From the NCBI RefSeq assembly GCF_000244875.1, contig NC_016791.1, positions 4,407,001 to 4,471,000 of the forward strand: a DNA stretch of 64,000 nucleotides. The letters run 5' to 3'. Position 1 is the first letter of the stretch. Each line of letters begins with the position of its first letter. The notes below the pieces were generated by a model that made no database searches, had not been told where the DNA came from, and saw nothing but the letters and a program-made list of their open reading frames with translations. Positions 17,627 to 26,481 of the stretch are shown here, piece after piece. This DNA comes from Clostridium sp. BNL1100 (GTDB lineage Bacteria; Bacillota; Clostridia; Acetivibrionales; DSM-1351). The translations under genes and the position numbers were made by a program.

Positions 17627-18706
17627 TTATCTCTCGGTACAGGATATGCATGGGTCAATGGTCAGAATAAGCATAGGTACATCTGCAAGCTGACTTCCCG
17701 GCAACATCTTCAGAAGTGACGGAATATTTGCAAATGTAGGAGTTCTAAGTCTCAATCTATCCAAATTCTTTGTACCATTTCCTCTTAAATAATAGAGAAC
17801 TTCACCTCTTGGCTGCTCAACTCTTGAAATTACATCACCCTTTGGTGGGAATCCCTTAAAAGGAACAACATGCTCGCCTTCAGGTATCTTTGCTATAGCC
17901 TGTTTTATAAGGTCAATAGACTGATAAACCTCTTTGAGTCTTACATAAGTTCTTGCATAGCAGTCACCATCATTATGAGTAATAGGCTCAAAATCCAATT
18001 GTCCGTATGCAGAATATCCTGTGGTTCTCATATCCGTAACAATACCGCTTGCTCTTGCCATCGGTCCTACTGTACAATATTCGATTGCATCAGCTTTTGT
18101 GAGGACACCCACTCCAACCAACCTGTGCTTAACTGTATAATTGTTGAGAAATACTGCTTCAACCTGTTCCAAATCATGCTTAATATCATCAACTGTTGCA
18201 ATAATCTTAGCCATTTGTTCTTTAGTCAGGTCTCTTCTTGTACCACCTATTGTATTACATGAAATAACAACCCTGCTTCCGGCTGTTTCTTCCATTATAT
18301 CCATTACCTTTTCTCTATCTCTCCATGTCTGCATGAAAAGACTTTCGAAACCAAAGGCATCTGCCAGAAGCCCTAACCAAAGCAAGTGACTGTGCATTCT
18401 GTGAAGCTCTGCCCAGATAACTCTCAAAAACTTTGCTCTGTCTGATATCTCAATATTCATCAATTCTTCGATACCCTGACAGTAAGCCATTGCATGCATT
18501 ACACTGCATATACCGCAAACTCTTTCAACAACAAATGTGTTTTGAGTAAACTCTTTTGTTTCAGTTAGCTTTTCAAGCCCTCTGTGAACATACCCAATAG
18601 CAGGTATTGCATCTACAATATTTTCATCTTCCATAACTAGCTTGATGTGAAGGGGTTCCGGAAGCACAGGATGCTGTGGCCCAAAAGGAACTATAGTTGA
18701 ACTCAT
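17627..18706 (-). CDS. echE: Ech hydrogenase large subunit EchE ([NiFe] catalytic site)
   Basis: A 359-residue catalytic subunit (NuoD-like). The N-terminal nickel motif is RVCGICSVMHA (about 62-72) and the C-terminal motif is DPCISC. The chain stops with TER right after it, so there is no peptide for a maturation endopeptidase to remove. Loss of this extension is known for CooH and other group 4 enzymes and fits the absence of a protease gene in the cluster. The ATG overlaps the echD stop as TAATG, a sign of coupled translation. Confidence 0.96.
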   Translation of the reverse strand: MSSTIVPFGPQHPVLPEPLHIKLVMEDENIVDAIPAIGYVHRGLEKLTETKEFTQNTFVVERVCGICSVMHAMAYCQGIEELMNIEISDRAKFLRVIWAELHRMHSHLLWLGLLADAFGFESLFMQTWRDREKVMDIMEETAGSRVVISCNTIGGTRRDLTKEQMAKIIATVDDIKHDLEQVEAVFLNNYTVKHRLVGVGVLTKADAIEYCTVGPMARASGIVTDMRTTGYSAYGQLDFEPITHNDGDCYARTYVRLKEVYQSIDLIKQAIAKIPEGEHVVPFKGFPPKGDVISRVEQPRGEVLYYLRGNGTKNLDRLRLRTPTFANIPSLLKMLPGSQLADVPMLILTIDPCISCTER

Positions 18707-19086
18707 TATGAATTACCCCCTCTTTTTTCAATAGTTATTTGCTGTCTTAACATTGGTGAACCAAGTTCTTCCTCTGAGAGAAGCATATGTCCGCCGTAAT
18801 CTACTACAATTCCGGTGATATTTACTCCAAACAGTTCCTTTATCTCATTTTCAACCAGTAAAGCACTGACATAAACTTTTGAAATACTTGGAACTTCTTC
18901 ATCCTTCTTAACAGTAATCTTTAAATTCTTCATTTTATAGTCGATATCAAAATGATATACAATATCTATAGTGTCATCACCGTTATCTACACTAGTTGTA
19001 GTAACGAATCTGTATCCATCATACTTGCACTTCTGAACTTCTGCAAGTAGCTGATCACTTGTAATTTCCACCAAATTTTCAATCAT
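18706..19086 (-). CDS. echD: Ech hydrogenase subunit EchD (NuoC-like)
   Basis: A 126-residue NuoC/30-kDa-like subunit that joins the peripheral arm. The core reads RFVTTTSVDNGDDTIDIVYHF, then the family-typical SALLVENEIKELFGVNITGI and GGHMLLSE. It has no cofactor motif, as expected. It lies between echC (32-base gap) and echE (1-base overlap). Confidence 0.92.
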   Translation of the reverse strand: MIENLVEITSDQLLAEVQKCKYDGYRFVTTTSVDNGDDTIDIVYHFDIDYKMKNLKITVKKDEEVPSISKVYVSALLVENEIKELFGVNITGIVVDYGGHMLLSEEELGSPMLRQQITIEKRGGNS

Positions 19087-19118
19087 TCTATTCTTACCTC
19101 CATGAGCCTTGACAGCCC

Positions 19119-19568
19119 TTATTTAGCTACCTTCTTCATTGCATCAGCCTTTTCGTCAAGTTTACCTATAGCCTGAACTATACCGTCTATAATGGCTTCA
19201 GGTCTAGCACAGCAGCCCGGAACAAATACATCAACAGGAATTACGTTTTCAACTCCGCCAAGTACATTGTAACATTCCTTAAAAATACCTCCTGTACATG
19301 CGCAAGCTCCAATGGCAACGACGCACTTAGGGTCAGGCATTTGATTGTATATATTCTTTAATACAAGTTCGTTTCTCTTATTTACAGAACCGGTTACAAG
19401 CAATATATCAGCATGTTTTGGGTTACCAACATTTATAATACCCAAACGCTCTGCATCATACATTGGAGTGAGGCATGCAAGTGTCTCAATATCACATCCG
19501 TTGCAGCTTGTACAGTCGTAATGCATTATCCAGGGTGATTTCTTCCTTGATTTGCTTATTATACCCAT
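19119..19568 (-). CDS. echC: Ech hydrogenase small subunit EchC (NuoB-like)
   Basis: A 149-residue subunit carrying the proximal [4Fe-4S] cluster. The Cys ligands are in DCTSCNGCDIE, in GACACTGGIF and in VPGCCARPE. I start it at the ATG at 19568 (MGIISKSRKKSPW) since AAAGGTG precedes it and the start aligns with the family; a reading 19 codons longer lacks a site. It contacts EchE and passes electrons to the nickel-iron centre. Confidence 0.95.
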   Translation of the reverse strand: MGIISKSRKKSPWIMHYDCTSCNGCDIETLACLTPMYDAERLGIINVGNPKHADILLVTGSVNKRNELVLKNIYNQMPDPKCVVAIGACACTGGIFKECYNVLGGVENVIPVDVFVPGCCARPEAIIDGIVQAIGKLDEKADAMKKVAK

Positions 19569-19650
19569 ACAATTCACCTTTCTTACAGGATAGGCTGCTT
19601 GCAAATATCTTTTGTCAGCAAGCAACCTCCAATATATTTAGTAGTTCCTA

Positions 19651-20508
19651 TTAAGGAATCAGATACATCCATACAATATTTACCAGAGCTGCTCCGATAC
19701 CTGCAACCCAAGTAATTTTAACCATCCACTGCCAGGTAACTCTGGCACTGATATTATCAATAACTATTTCAAAGAAATAACATACTAATGCTATTAATAT
19801 ACCTACCCATAAAGGTTTTGCAAAAAACAATGAAATTAATCCCATGAGCAGTACCAAATCAATCCAGTCTGTCAATTCCAGCAATGCCAACTGAGTACCT
19901 GAGAACTCCGTGGTCACACCCTTTATCAATTCCTGATGACCATGGTGAGAAGTTGCAAAGTCAAATGGTGACTTTCTCAGCTTTATTGTCAAAACATAGA
20001 TGAATGCTAAGAACAAAAGAGGCAAACTGTACAACAGAGGTTTGTCGTGGTTGAAAATATCAGAAATCATAAAGCTTCCTGTTACCTTGTACACCCCAAC
20101 AACCATTAACAGCAAAACAGGTTCATATGCCATCATCTGCATAATTTCTCTCTGAGCACCAATCTTACTGTATGGGGAACGCACACTCATTGCACCCATT
20201 ATCAGTGATATGCCTGAGAATGCCAGAATAAACATAAGCATAAGTAAATCCTGTTTTAATACCAGCATAACCAGAGCACCTATTGCAAAGAACAAATGTC
20301 CTAGAACATAAACCATCTGAGTCTGGTTAACAGCAATTCCCTGCTTGCCCAGCAATTTAAAGAAATCATAGAAAGGCTGAAGCAGTGGAGGTCCAAATCT
20401 ATTCTGCATTCTTGCAGTAATTTTTCTGTCAATACCAAAAAGTAATCCACCCAAAATCGGAGCAGCTATTATGGCAATAACAGCAGTTAAAATATTGTTT
20501 ATGCTCAT
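19651..20508 (-). CDS. echB: Ech hydrogenase membrane subunit EchB (NuoH-like)
   Basis: A 285-residue integral membrane subunit homologous to NuoH, with about eight membrane helices. The conserved cytoplasmic loops are KITARMQNRFGPPLLQPFYD (about 30-49) and MSVRSPYSKIGAQREIMQMM (about 107-126), followed by KLRKSPFDFATSHHGHQE. These anchor the peripheral arm and form the entry of the proton path. Its ATG overlaps the echA stop by four bases (ATGA). Confidence 0.95.
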   Translation of the reverse strand: MSINNILTAVIAIIAAPILGGLLFGIDRKITARMQNRFGPPLLQPFYDFFKLLGKQGIAVNQTQMVYVLGHLFFAIGALVMLVLKQDLLMLMFILAFSGISLIMGAMSVRSPYSKIGAQREIMQMMAYEPVLLLMVVGVYKVTGSFMISDIFNHDKPLLYSLPLLFLAFIYVLTIKLRKSPFDFATSHHGHQELIKGVTTEFSGTQLALLELTDWIDLVLLMGLISLFFAKPLWVGILIALVCYFFEIVIDNISARVTWQWMVKITWVAGIGAALVNIVWMYLIP

Positions 20509-22490
20509 AATCCGATCACCACCCCTAACAAAATTATTATAATTGCACCTGCAGCAAGGTTGAGCCAGAAAGTCAGCTTGTTTTCACCAAAAACAGACTC
20601 CATGTAATAGTTTCTAACAACTACCTTCTCAACTTTGTCACCGGGGCTAATAAACTCTAACCCTCTTAAATCTTCATCTACATTACTACCGCAAAGATAT
20701 GGCGGTTTTAATCTTGCAGGCTTGATTCTGTTTGCAATGATAGGTATTGCAACCATCAATATCAAAATCACACCGAAGAATATTATGGAAGCAAACCCTC
20801 CATATACAGCCTGATTAACCTTTTCCAACCATACTCCCATACCGGTTCCGGAAAGCATCTCTTTGTCAGAAATATTAAATGCCATTATCTGAGGCTTTAC
20901 AAACTGGTTATACAAAGGAGCGATTCCTATACTTGCTGCCATTACCAAAGCGATTAACACAGACAAAGCAGCTCTGATTGAGAAAGCAAGCTTTTCCATA
21001 TGATACTTAGGTTTGTAGGACATTGTAAGAATCATTCCAATCCACTTTGACCAGAATACAACTGTAAGCGCACTTCCCAGTATTATGAATAACAATACTA
21101 TTGGGTTGTGTACAGCCGTCTCTATTGCCATCCACTTTGTTATCAAGACACCGAAAGGTGGCAAAAGCATTGAAATCTGACCGATTACTGTAATAACTGT
21201 TGTAAACGGCATCTTTTTGAATAAGCCCTGCATATCTTCGATATCACGGCTGCCAATACCAAGCTCAATAGTACCCACGCAAAGGAAGAGTAATCCTTTT
21301 GATACGGCATGGAAAATCATAAGCAGAACAGCAGCAGCGAGAGAAATTCTTGTACCGATTCCTGCGCAACATATAATCAATCCAAGGTTTGCTATTGTTG
21401 AGTACGCAAGAACCTTCTTGGCATTACTCTGGCTTATTGCTATGGCTGAAGCAGCAACAAAAGTAAATCCTCCGGCAACAGCAACCAGCTGTCCAAGTAT
21501 TGTACCTGAGAAAGCAGGAGCAATTCTTACAACCAGATAAACACCGGCCTTAACCATTGTACTAGAGTGAAGCAATGCAGATACAGGTGTAGGCGCAACC
21601 ATGGCTCCCAATAACCAGCTCTGGAATGGGAATTGCGCCGACTTTGTAAAACCTGCTATGCACAGGAGACCAAGTGCTATTGGCATCATTCCGGCAAAAG
21701 TGCCCTGCATTCCCGAATTTGATATAGCCTGTATTGAAAGTGTATCCAGGCTTGTGTTTACCATTAATATAGCGATGATAAAAGCTACACCGCCCACTGA
21801 GTTAATCCACAACGCTCTTAAACCGTTTTTAATGGCTATTTCAGTCCCGTCATGTGATATGAGCAAGAATGAGCAAAGTGTTGTTACCTCCCAGAAGAAA
21901 TACATCCAGGATAGATTATCTGTCATTACCAATGCGTTCATTGCACCAAGGAATATGAAAAGTATCATAAAGAATCTTGGTTGCCTTGATACTTTCAGGT
22001 GCAAGTGATGTTCATGCTCCTTCATGTAGCCAAGTCCGAAAAATGTAACAATCGGGCCGATAATTGAAACAAGCATTATCATTATTAATGACAGATGGTC
22101 AATTACAAATGCCTGTTCAGGTTCGTGAACCTTGCCGAACACTCCAAATATCTCAAATAAAACCCAAGGAATAAATTGTAATACTGTTAATACAAGTACT
22201 ATTGCTTTTTTATGCTTTATACCTATATACCCGATGTAGCAGAAGAGTAAGAAGTCAAGTCCTTTAATCAACCCACCGACAATCTCGAGTACATGCTCAT
22301 CCATCTGGAAAACCAGTTTTCCTTCAGGAGAGTTAATCATAAGTGCTATGAAGCCGCCTGCCACTGCAAAAAGCAGCAGAGTAGAAATGCTCACTACAGC
22401 AATACGCACCTTCTGATTCTTCAGAATCAAGCATAATGCTGCGCTTAGTGCAGGCAGCAGAATAGCTGCCAGTAATAAATACCAATCCAC
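20505..22490 (-). CDS. echA: Ech hydrogenase membrane subunit EchA (NuoL-like proton pump)
   Basis: A 661-residue NuoL/MrpA-type antiporter-like subunit with about 16 membrane helices. Core motifs are EVTTLCSFLLISHDGTE, GFTKSAQFPFQSWLLGAM and TPVSALLHSSTMVKAGVYL; the Glu and Lys residues of the ion path are present. The C-terminal part carries a further loop (AGNRIKPARLKPPYLCG-like) and a last anchor helix. GTG start at 22490, with AAAGGAG 8 bases ahead. It opens the ech operon and couples hydrogen evolution to proton or sodium export. Confidence 0.95.
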   Translation of the reverse strand: MDWYLLLAAILLPALSAALCLILKNQKVRIAVVSISTLLLFAVAGGFIALMINSPEGKLVFQMDEHVLEIVGGLIKGLDFLLFCYIGYIGIKHKKAIVLVLTVLQFIPWVLFEIFGVFGKVHEPEQAFVIDHLSLIMIMLVSIIGPIVTFFGLGYMKEHEHHLHLKVSRQPRFFMILFIFLGAMNALVMTDNLSWMYFFWEVTTLCSFLLISHDGTEIAIKNGLRALWINSVGGVAFIIAILMVNTSLDTLSIQAISNSGMQGTFAGMMPIALGLLCIAGFTKSAQFPFQSWLLGAMVAPTPVSALLHSSTMVKAGVYLVVRIAPAFSGTILGQLVAVAGGFTFVAASAIAISQSNAKKVLAYSTIANLGLIICCAGIGTRISLAAAVLLMIFHAVSKGLLFLCVGTIELGIGSRDIEDMQGLFKKMPFTTVITVIGQISMLLPPFGVLITKWMAIETAVHNPIVLLFIILGSALTVVFWSKWIGMILTMSYKPKYHMEKLAFSIRAALSVLIALVMAASIGIAPLYNQFVKPQIMAFNISDKEMLSGTGMGVWLEKVNQAVYGGFASIIFFGVILILMVAIPIIANRIKPARLKPPYLCGSNVDEDLRGLEFISPGDKVEKVVVRNYYMESVFGENKLTFWLNLAAGAIIIILLGVVIGL

Positions 22491-22933
22491 AGCTTATTCT
22501 CCTTTCAAAATGTAATTTTAACCCTCATATTTTTAAGAATCTCATTATTAGTTACATAATAAAATTCTAAAAAAGACAAAAAAATAATAAAGTCAGACTA
22601 AATCCCTTATCAATGATAATTTATAAATGGTGCTTTAGTCAATCTCGCTATTAGGTAAAAAAAATATTCAATTATTACTTTTGTCACTTATTCTCCTGCA
22701 ATGTCTTCCGTTTATCAATTTACAGATTTTTTTCAAAGTAAATTTAATAAAAGCCTATGTTTTAAGGCATTTGAATAAGTTTTAGCTGTGTATTGTATAC
22801 AAAAATTGTAGAAAGCTACTAATAGTGTTCCAATTTCCCTTTACAGGATAGTTTTATACTAGTATTTCTCACTGCTTCTTAACCGTGTACAGGTGTATTT
22901 TCCATAAAATTAACTAGAACCGGTAAAATTAAC
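22491..22933. other. intergenic region between ech operon and AI-2E gene
   Basis: About 440 very AT-rich bases between divergent genes. Apart from the echA ribosome site at its left edge I find no open frame, riboswitch signature or strong hairpin. The echA promoter must lie here, but no convincing -35/-10 pair stands out on the minus strand. Confidence 0.6.
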
Positions 22934-22962
22934 TTGAATATGTACTTTTGTATTATTATAAT
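22934..22962 (+). promoter_or_regulatory. sigma-A-type promoter of the AI-2E gene
   Basis: TTGAAT and TATAAT are separated by exactly 17 bases, and the start codon follows about 50 bases downstream. Confidence 0.75.
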
Positions 22963-23012
22963 GTATAAATTAAATATAAGGATTTTTGGAACAGGGTAAG
23001 GAGTATTACTAC

Positions 23013-24074
23013 ATGGAGTTATGGAACAAGTATCAATCTACAATTAAAAAGTTTTTTTTGATTTTGCTTATTTTCGCTGTGATTTATCTGTCTATATCGT
23101 ACCTTTTGCCATTTTTCGCCCCATTTGTTATAGCTTTAATCGTTTCCTATATAAATGAACCGGTTATCAAGCTGCTCCAAAGATTTAATATATCGAGAAA
23201 GGCTGCAGCTGCTATATCCCTGTTATTTACAATGTCAGTACTTGGATTTGGTTTGACCGTAGGAATTATAAAAATATATAATGAATTAATAGTTTTACAA
23301 GACAACCTAACGGCATATTCCAGTGATATATCCGTTAAAATTAACGGATTAATAGACAAAGCAACAATATTTTACAACGGGCTTCCGGATCAGGTAACCA
23401 GCACCATAACCAAAAATCTTGTATCGTTTTCGGAAAAAATCGGATTTATGATAACTTCAGTTATTCAGTACGTAATAAATACCGTATCCTCTATTCCAAG
23501 GTTGACGGTTTTTGTTATCGTAACCATTCTGGGTACATATTTCATAAGCAGCGACAGGAAAAGTATTTCTTCCTTTTTCTACAGACAGCTTCCCTTTTCA
23601 TGGAGAAAAAATATAGCCAGCTTGAAAAAAGATACCTTCAAAGCACTTCTGGGTTACTTTAAAGCTATCCTTATTCTCATGGGCTTTACTTTTATAGAAG
23701 TAAGCGTAGGCTTGTTTATTTTAAATGTAAAATATGCATTTCTAATAGCCTTGGTAGTGGGCCTATCAGATGCAATTCCTATTATGGGTACAGGCGTGGT
23801 AATGGTTCCGTGGATTTTATGGACCGTAATATCGGGAGATATGCCTCTTGCCCTTGGTCTTAGTATAATTTATGTTCTCGGTATACTTATAAGGCAGATA
23901 ATGGAGCCCAAGATAGTGGGCAGCCAGATAGGACTGCACCCATTGGTAACTCTCCTTGCAATGTATATTGGGTTAAAATTCTTCGGAATAATAGGAATGT
24001 TTGTGGGCCCTATAAGCATCATCGTGGTGAAGAAGCTTCAGGATTCGGGTGCAATGCGGTTATGGAATGATTAA
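23013..24074 (+). CDS. AI-2E family transporter (UPF0118, YtvI-like), copy 2
   Basis: A 353-residue membrane protein of the same family as the gene at 21-1067. Its closest feel is to sporulation-associated YtvI: AIVSYINEPVIKLLQRF near residue 50, a long extracytoplasmic helix block, then VVGLSDAIPIMGTGVVMVPW and the IMEPKIVGSQIGLHPLVTLL segment. I use the ATG at 23013; GGAG lies 9 bases before it, while the upstream TTG at 22986 has no site. Its stop is 3 bases from the convergent prmC stop. Substrate unknown. Confidence 0.85.
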   Translation: MELWNKYQSTIKKFFLILLIFAVIYLSISYLLPFFAPFVIALIVSYINEPVIKLLQRFNISRKAAAAISLLFTMSVLGFGLTVGIIKIYNELIVLQDNLTAYSSDISVKINGLIDKATIFYNGLPDQVTSTITKNLVSFSEKIGFMITSVIQYVINTVSSIPRLTVFVIVTILGTYFISSDRKSISSFFYRQLPFSWRKNIASLKKDTFKALLGYFKAILILMGFTFIEVSVGLFILNVKYAFLIALVVGLSDAIPIMGTGVVMVPWILWTVISGDMPLALGLSIIYVLGILIRQIMEPKIVGSQIGLHPLVTLLAMYIGLKFFGIIGMFVGPISIIVVKKLQDSGAMRLWND

Positions 24075-24076
24075 CT

Positions 24077-24955
24077 TCAAATTGACAGCTGCCCAACTAC
24101 AACTCTGTCATTACCGCCGTAGTCTTTTAGCACCTGTATATTGATAAAGGACTCCTCCATTAGGGCGGAAACCTTTTCTCCTTGATTATACCCGATTTCA
24201 AAGGCCAGCCAACCAAGGTTATTAAGATATTCAGGGGCTTTGGCTGTAATTTTTTTATAAAAAACAAGTCCGTCTGCACCGCCGTCCAGTGCTAATTCAG
24301 GCTCATAACTGCGGACTTCCTTTTGAAGACCTGATATTGTTTCTGTTTCTATGTATGGCGGATTACTGACTATAAAATCAAATTTGTAATTGCCTTTAAG
24401 TGCTTCAAATAAGTCTCCGCAAAAAATCTCCACTCTGTTTTGGACTCCGTTCAACTCACTGTTAGCTTTTGCTACCTTAATTGCTTCCTTTGATATATCA
24501 CAAGCCACAATACTGCATTCAGTGCAGAAATGTGCAATGCTTACTGCTATACAACCTGAGCCTGTACACATGTCCAATACATATAACCTTGCATTACTAC
24601 CCTCGTTCTGCCTTTGAAATCTCCGCTTTTTTGCCAGCTCAATAACCTTTTCCACTAAAATTTCCGTGTCCTGCCTTGGTATAAGCACCGCAGGAGTTAC
24701 CATAAACCTTAATGACATGAATTCCGTGTCCCCTACGATATATTGCAGTGGAATATTCTTAGCACGTTGAGCCAGCATATGGTCAAGTTTTGCTTTTTCA
24801 TCAGGGCTCAATTCTCTGTCGCCGTGGGCATAGAGATATGCCCTTCCGCAGTTAAGTACCTGACAAAGCATGACCCCGGCTTCTTGTACCGGGGTCTCAA
24901 TATTTGCATTTTTTAATTTATCTTCCGCATAATGTGTGAATTCATTTATATTCAT
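24077..24955 (-). CDS. prmC: peptide chain release factor N5-glutamine methyltransferase PrmC
   Basis: A 292-residue SAM-dependent methyltransferase that modifies the GGQ glutamine of release factors. The N-terminal helical domain is followed by VLIPRQDTEILVE, the SAM loop LDMCTGSGCIAVSIA and the catalytic NPPY in FIVSNPPYIETE. A Ser/Arg-rich insertion of about 12 residues precedes the SAM loop. It is the last gene of rho-rpmE-yqhQ-prmC. In many Clostridia prfA follows; here it does not, the next gene being the convergent AI-2E gene. Confidence 0.95.
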   Translation of the reverse strand: MNINEFTHYAEDKLKNANIETPVQEAGVMLCQVLNCGRAYLYAHGDRELSPDEKAKLDHMLAQRAKNIPLQYIVGDTEFMSLRFMVTPAVLIPRQDTEILVEKVIELAKKRRFQRQNEGSNARLYVLDMCTGSGCIAVSIAHFCTECSIVACDISKEAIKVAKANSELNGVQNRVEIFCGDLFEALKGNYKFDFIVSNPPYIETETISGLQKEVRSYEPELALDGGADGLVFYKKITAKAPEYLNNLGWLAFEIGYNQGEKVSALMEESFINIQVLKDYGGNDRVVVGQLSI

Positions 24956-24973
24956 ATTTCACCGTTATATTCT

Positions 24974-25900
24974 TTAGTCTTTTCCCCAATCATCGCTGAT
25001 TTCGCTGTTTGGAATAACTTCATTGAAAGCGGCTATTGCTACTTCAATCTGACTGTCATCAGGCTCTCTGGTAGTAAACTTCTGAAACATTAAGCCTGGT
25101 GCGCTGAATACCTTGAACAGCCAGTTGTCATGTCTCACCGCAAATTTTATAAGTTCCAGAGATACTCCTGCTATAACAGGCACAAGAAGAATCCTGATTG
25201 CGGCATTTAGAAATATATTATGCCATCCGGTAAATGAAAATATTAAAATACTGATTATCATTATGGTAAAAAATAGTGATGTCCCGCATCTGGGGTGCTT
25301 TGTAGTATATTTTCTTACATTATCAACTGTAAGCTCGTCACCGTGCTCATAACAGTGTATTGTCTTATGCTCTGCACCGTGATATTCCCATACCCTTTTC
25401 ATATCTTTCAGCAGTGAAACGAGGGCCAGGTATCCTATAAATATACCTACTCTAAGGGCTCCTTCTATGAGGTTCTTAATTACAACTCCTTCTACAGGTA
25501 TAAAACCTGCTATCAGGTTTGGAAGCAATATAAATAACCCCACACTTAAAAAAATGGATAGCACTACTGAAAAATATATTGCTATATCTGTTATCTTGTC
25601 TCCGAATTTTCGCTCAAGAAATTGCTCGAATTTTGAAGGCTCATTACTTTTATCATCATCTTCAATATCTATAAATTCGGCAGAATACATAAGAGCCTTA
25701 ACTCCTATTACCATCTGGGAAAATAGATTTACAGCGCCTCTTACTATTGGAATCTTGGACAGCTTACCTTTCGGCTTTTGCGGATGTTTTTCAACAATTA
25801 TCTCTCCATCCGGCTTCCTAACTGCCGTAGCCCTGTACTCCGGCCCTATCATGAGAAGGCCTTCAAGTAGAGCTTGACCACCAATCGTTGTCTTTTTCAT
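24974..25900 (-). CDS. DUF1385 membrane protein, YqhQ-like
   Basis: A 308-residue membrane protein. DUF1385 marks are GGQALLEGLLMIGPEYRATAV at the N-terminus, PIVRGAVNLFSQM, the central EYHGAEHKTIHCYEHG with clustered His residues, and HPRCGTSLFF. About five membrane helices lie between 115 and 245. The His/Cys cluster could bind metal. Its place between rpmE and prmC is conserved in Firmicutes, but its function is unknown. GGAGG precedes the ATG. Confidence 0.88.
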   Translation of the reverse strand: MKKTTIGGQALLEGLLMIGPEYRATAVRKPDGEIIVEKHPQKPKGKLSKIPIVRGAVNLFSQMVIGVKALMYSAEFIDIEDDDKSNEPSKFEQFLERKFGDKITDIAIYFSVVLSIFLSVGLFILLPNLIAGFIPVEGVVIKNLIEGALRVGIFIGYLALVSLLKDMKRVWEYHGAEHKTIHCYEHGDELTVDNVRKYTTKHPRCGTSLFFTIMIISILIFSFTGWHNIFLNAAIRILLVPVIAGVSLELIKFAVRHDNWLFKVFSAPGLMFQKFTTREPDDSQIEVAIAAFNEVIPNSEISDDWGKD

Positions 25901-26042
25901 TTTTCCTCCTATATTAAAAACAGAGTTGGTAAAACCACCGTATACACAGACTTATCTATATAAAGACTTAACCCTTAAAAAAGATTATAACTCGAATATT
26001 ATTAAAAGAAAAGATTAATAGCAATTTGTTTACAGATATGAA

Positions 26043-26074
26043 ACAAAAGACCGGGAAAAACATTCCCAGTCTTT
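26043..26074 (-). terminator. rho-independent terminator after rpmE
   Basis: Minus-strand AAGACTGGGAA and TTCCCGGTCTT form a stem with a short T-rich loop, followed by TTGTTTC. It lies between rpmE and yqhQ, so read-through or a separate promoter must supply the downstream genes. Confidence 0.8.
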
Positions 26075-26086
26075 ATAATACCTTCA

Positions 26087-26296
26087 TTATGCGTTATCAA
26101 CAATACCGTATTTCTTCTTAAACTTATCAACACGTCCACCAACATCAATGAGCTTCTGTCTACCAGTGTAGAACGGATGACACTTTGAACAAATTTCAAC
26201 GTGAAGGGCTTTCTTTGTAGAACCAGTTGTAAAAGTCTCGCCGCAAGCACACTTTACTACTGCTTCAGAATATTCTGGATGAATTCCTTCTTTCAT
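26087..26296 (-). CDS. rpmE: 50S ribosomal protein L31 (zinc-binding form)
   Basis: A 69-residue ribosomal protein. It has the CxxC-type zinc ligands of the C+ form: Cys in VKCACGET and the pair in [22 protein letters not shown] at the N-terminus is typical. GAAGGTG precedes the ATG. It is placed after rho as in many Clostridia. A zinc-free paralogue would be encoded elsewhere if present. Confidence 0.97.
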   Translation of the reverse strand: MKEGIHPEYSEAVVKCACGETFTTGSTKKALHVEICSKCHPFYTGRQKLIDVGGRVDKFKKKYGIVDNA

Positions 26297-26450
26297 TGCT
26301 TTTCACCTTCTTTCAAAACATAATTGCAATGTCCTCAATGAACAGCATTATTATTATATATTCAACGTACAATAAAATGTACTTAGTTGCTTATTAAAGA
26401 GGCAAGTGATATTTTAACATAAAATCAAATACACCGCAATACCTTTTTTA

Positions 26451-26467
26451 GTACTTACGATAAGTAC
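26451..26467. repeat. perfect inverted repeat in the rho-rpmE gap
   Basis: GTACTTA-CGA-TAAGTAC is a perfect 7-bp stem with a 3-base loop, 15 bases past the rho stop. No T run follows on either strand, so I do not call it a terminator. It could end or stabilise the rho message. Confidence 0.5.
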
Positions 26468-26481
26468 CATATATTGGATTA

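Noticed and set aside
26002-26250. 82-residue frame opposite/over rpmE
   Set aside because: Shadow frame of the ribosomal protein gene; composition unlike a protein.
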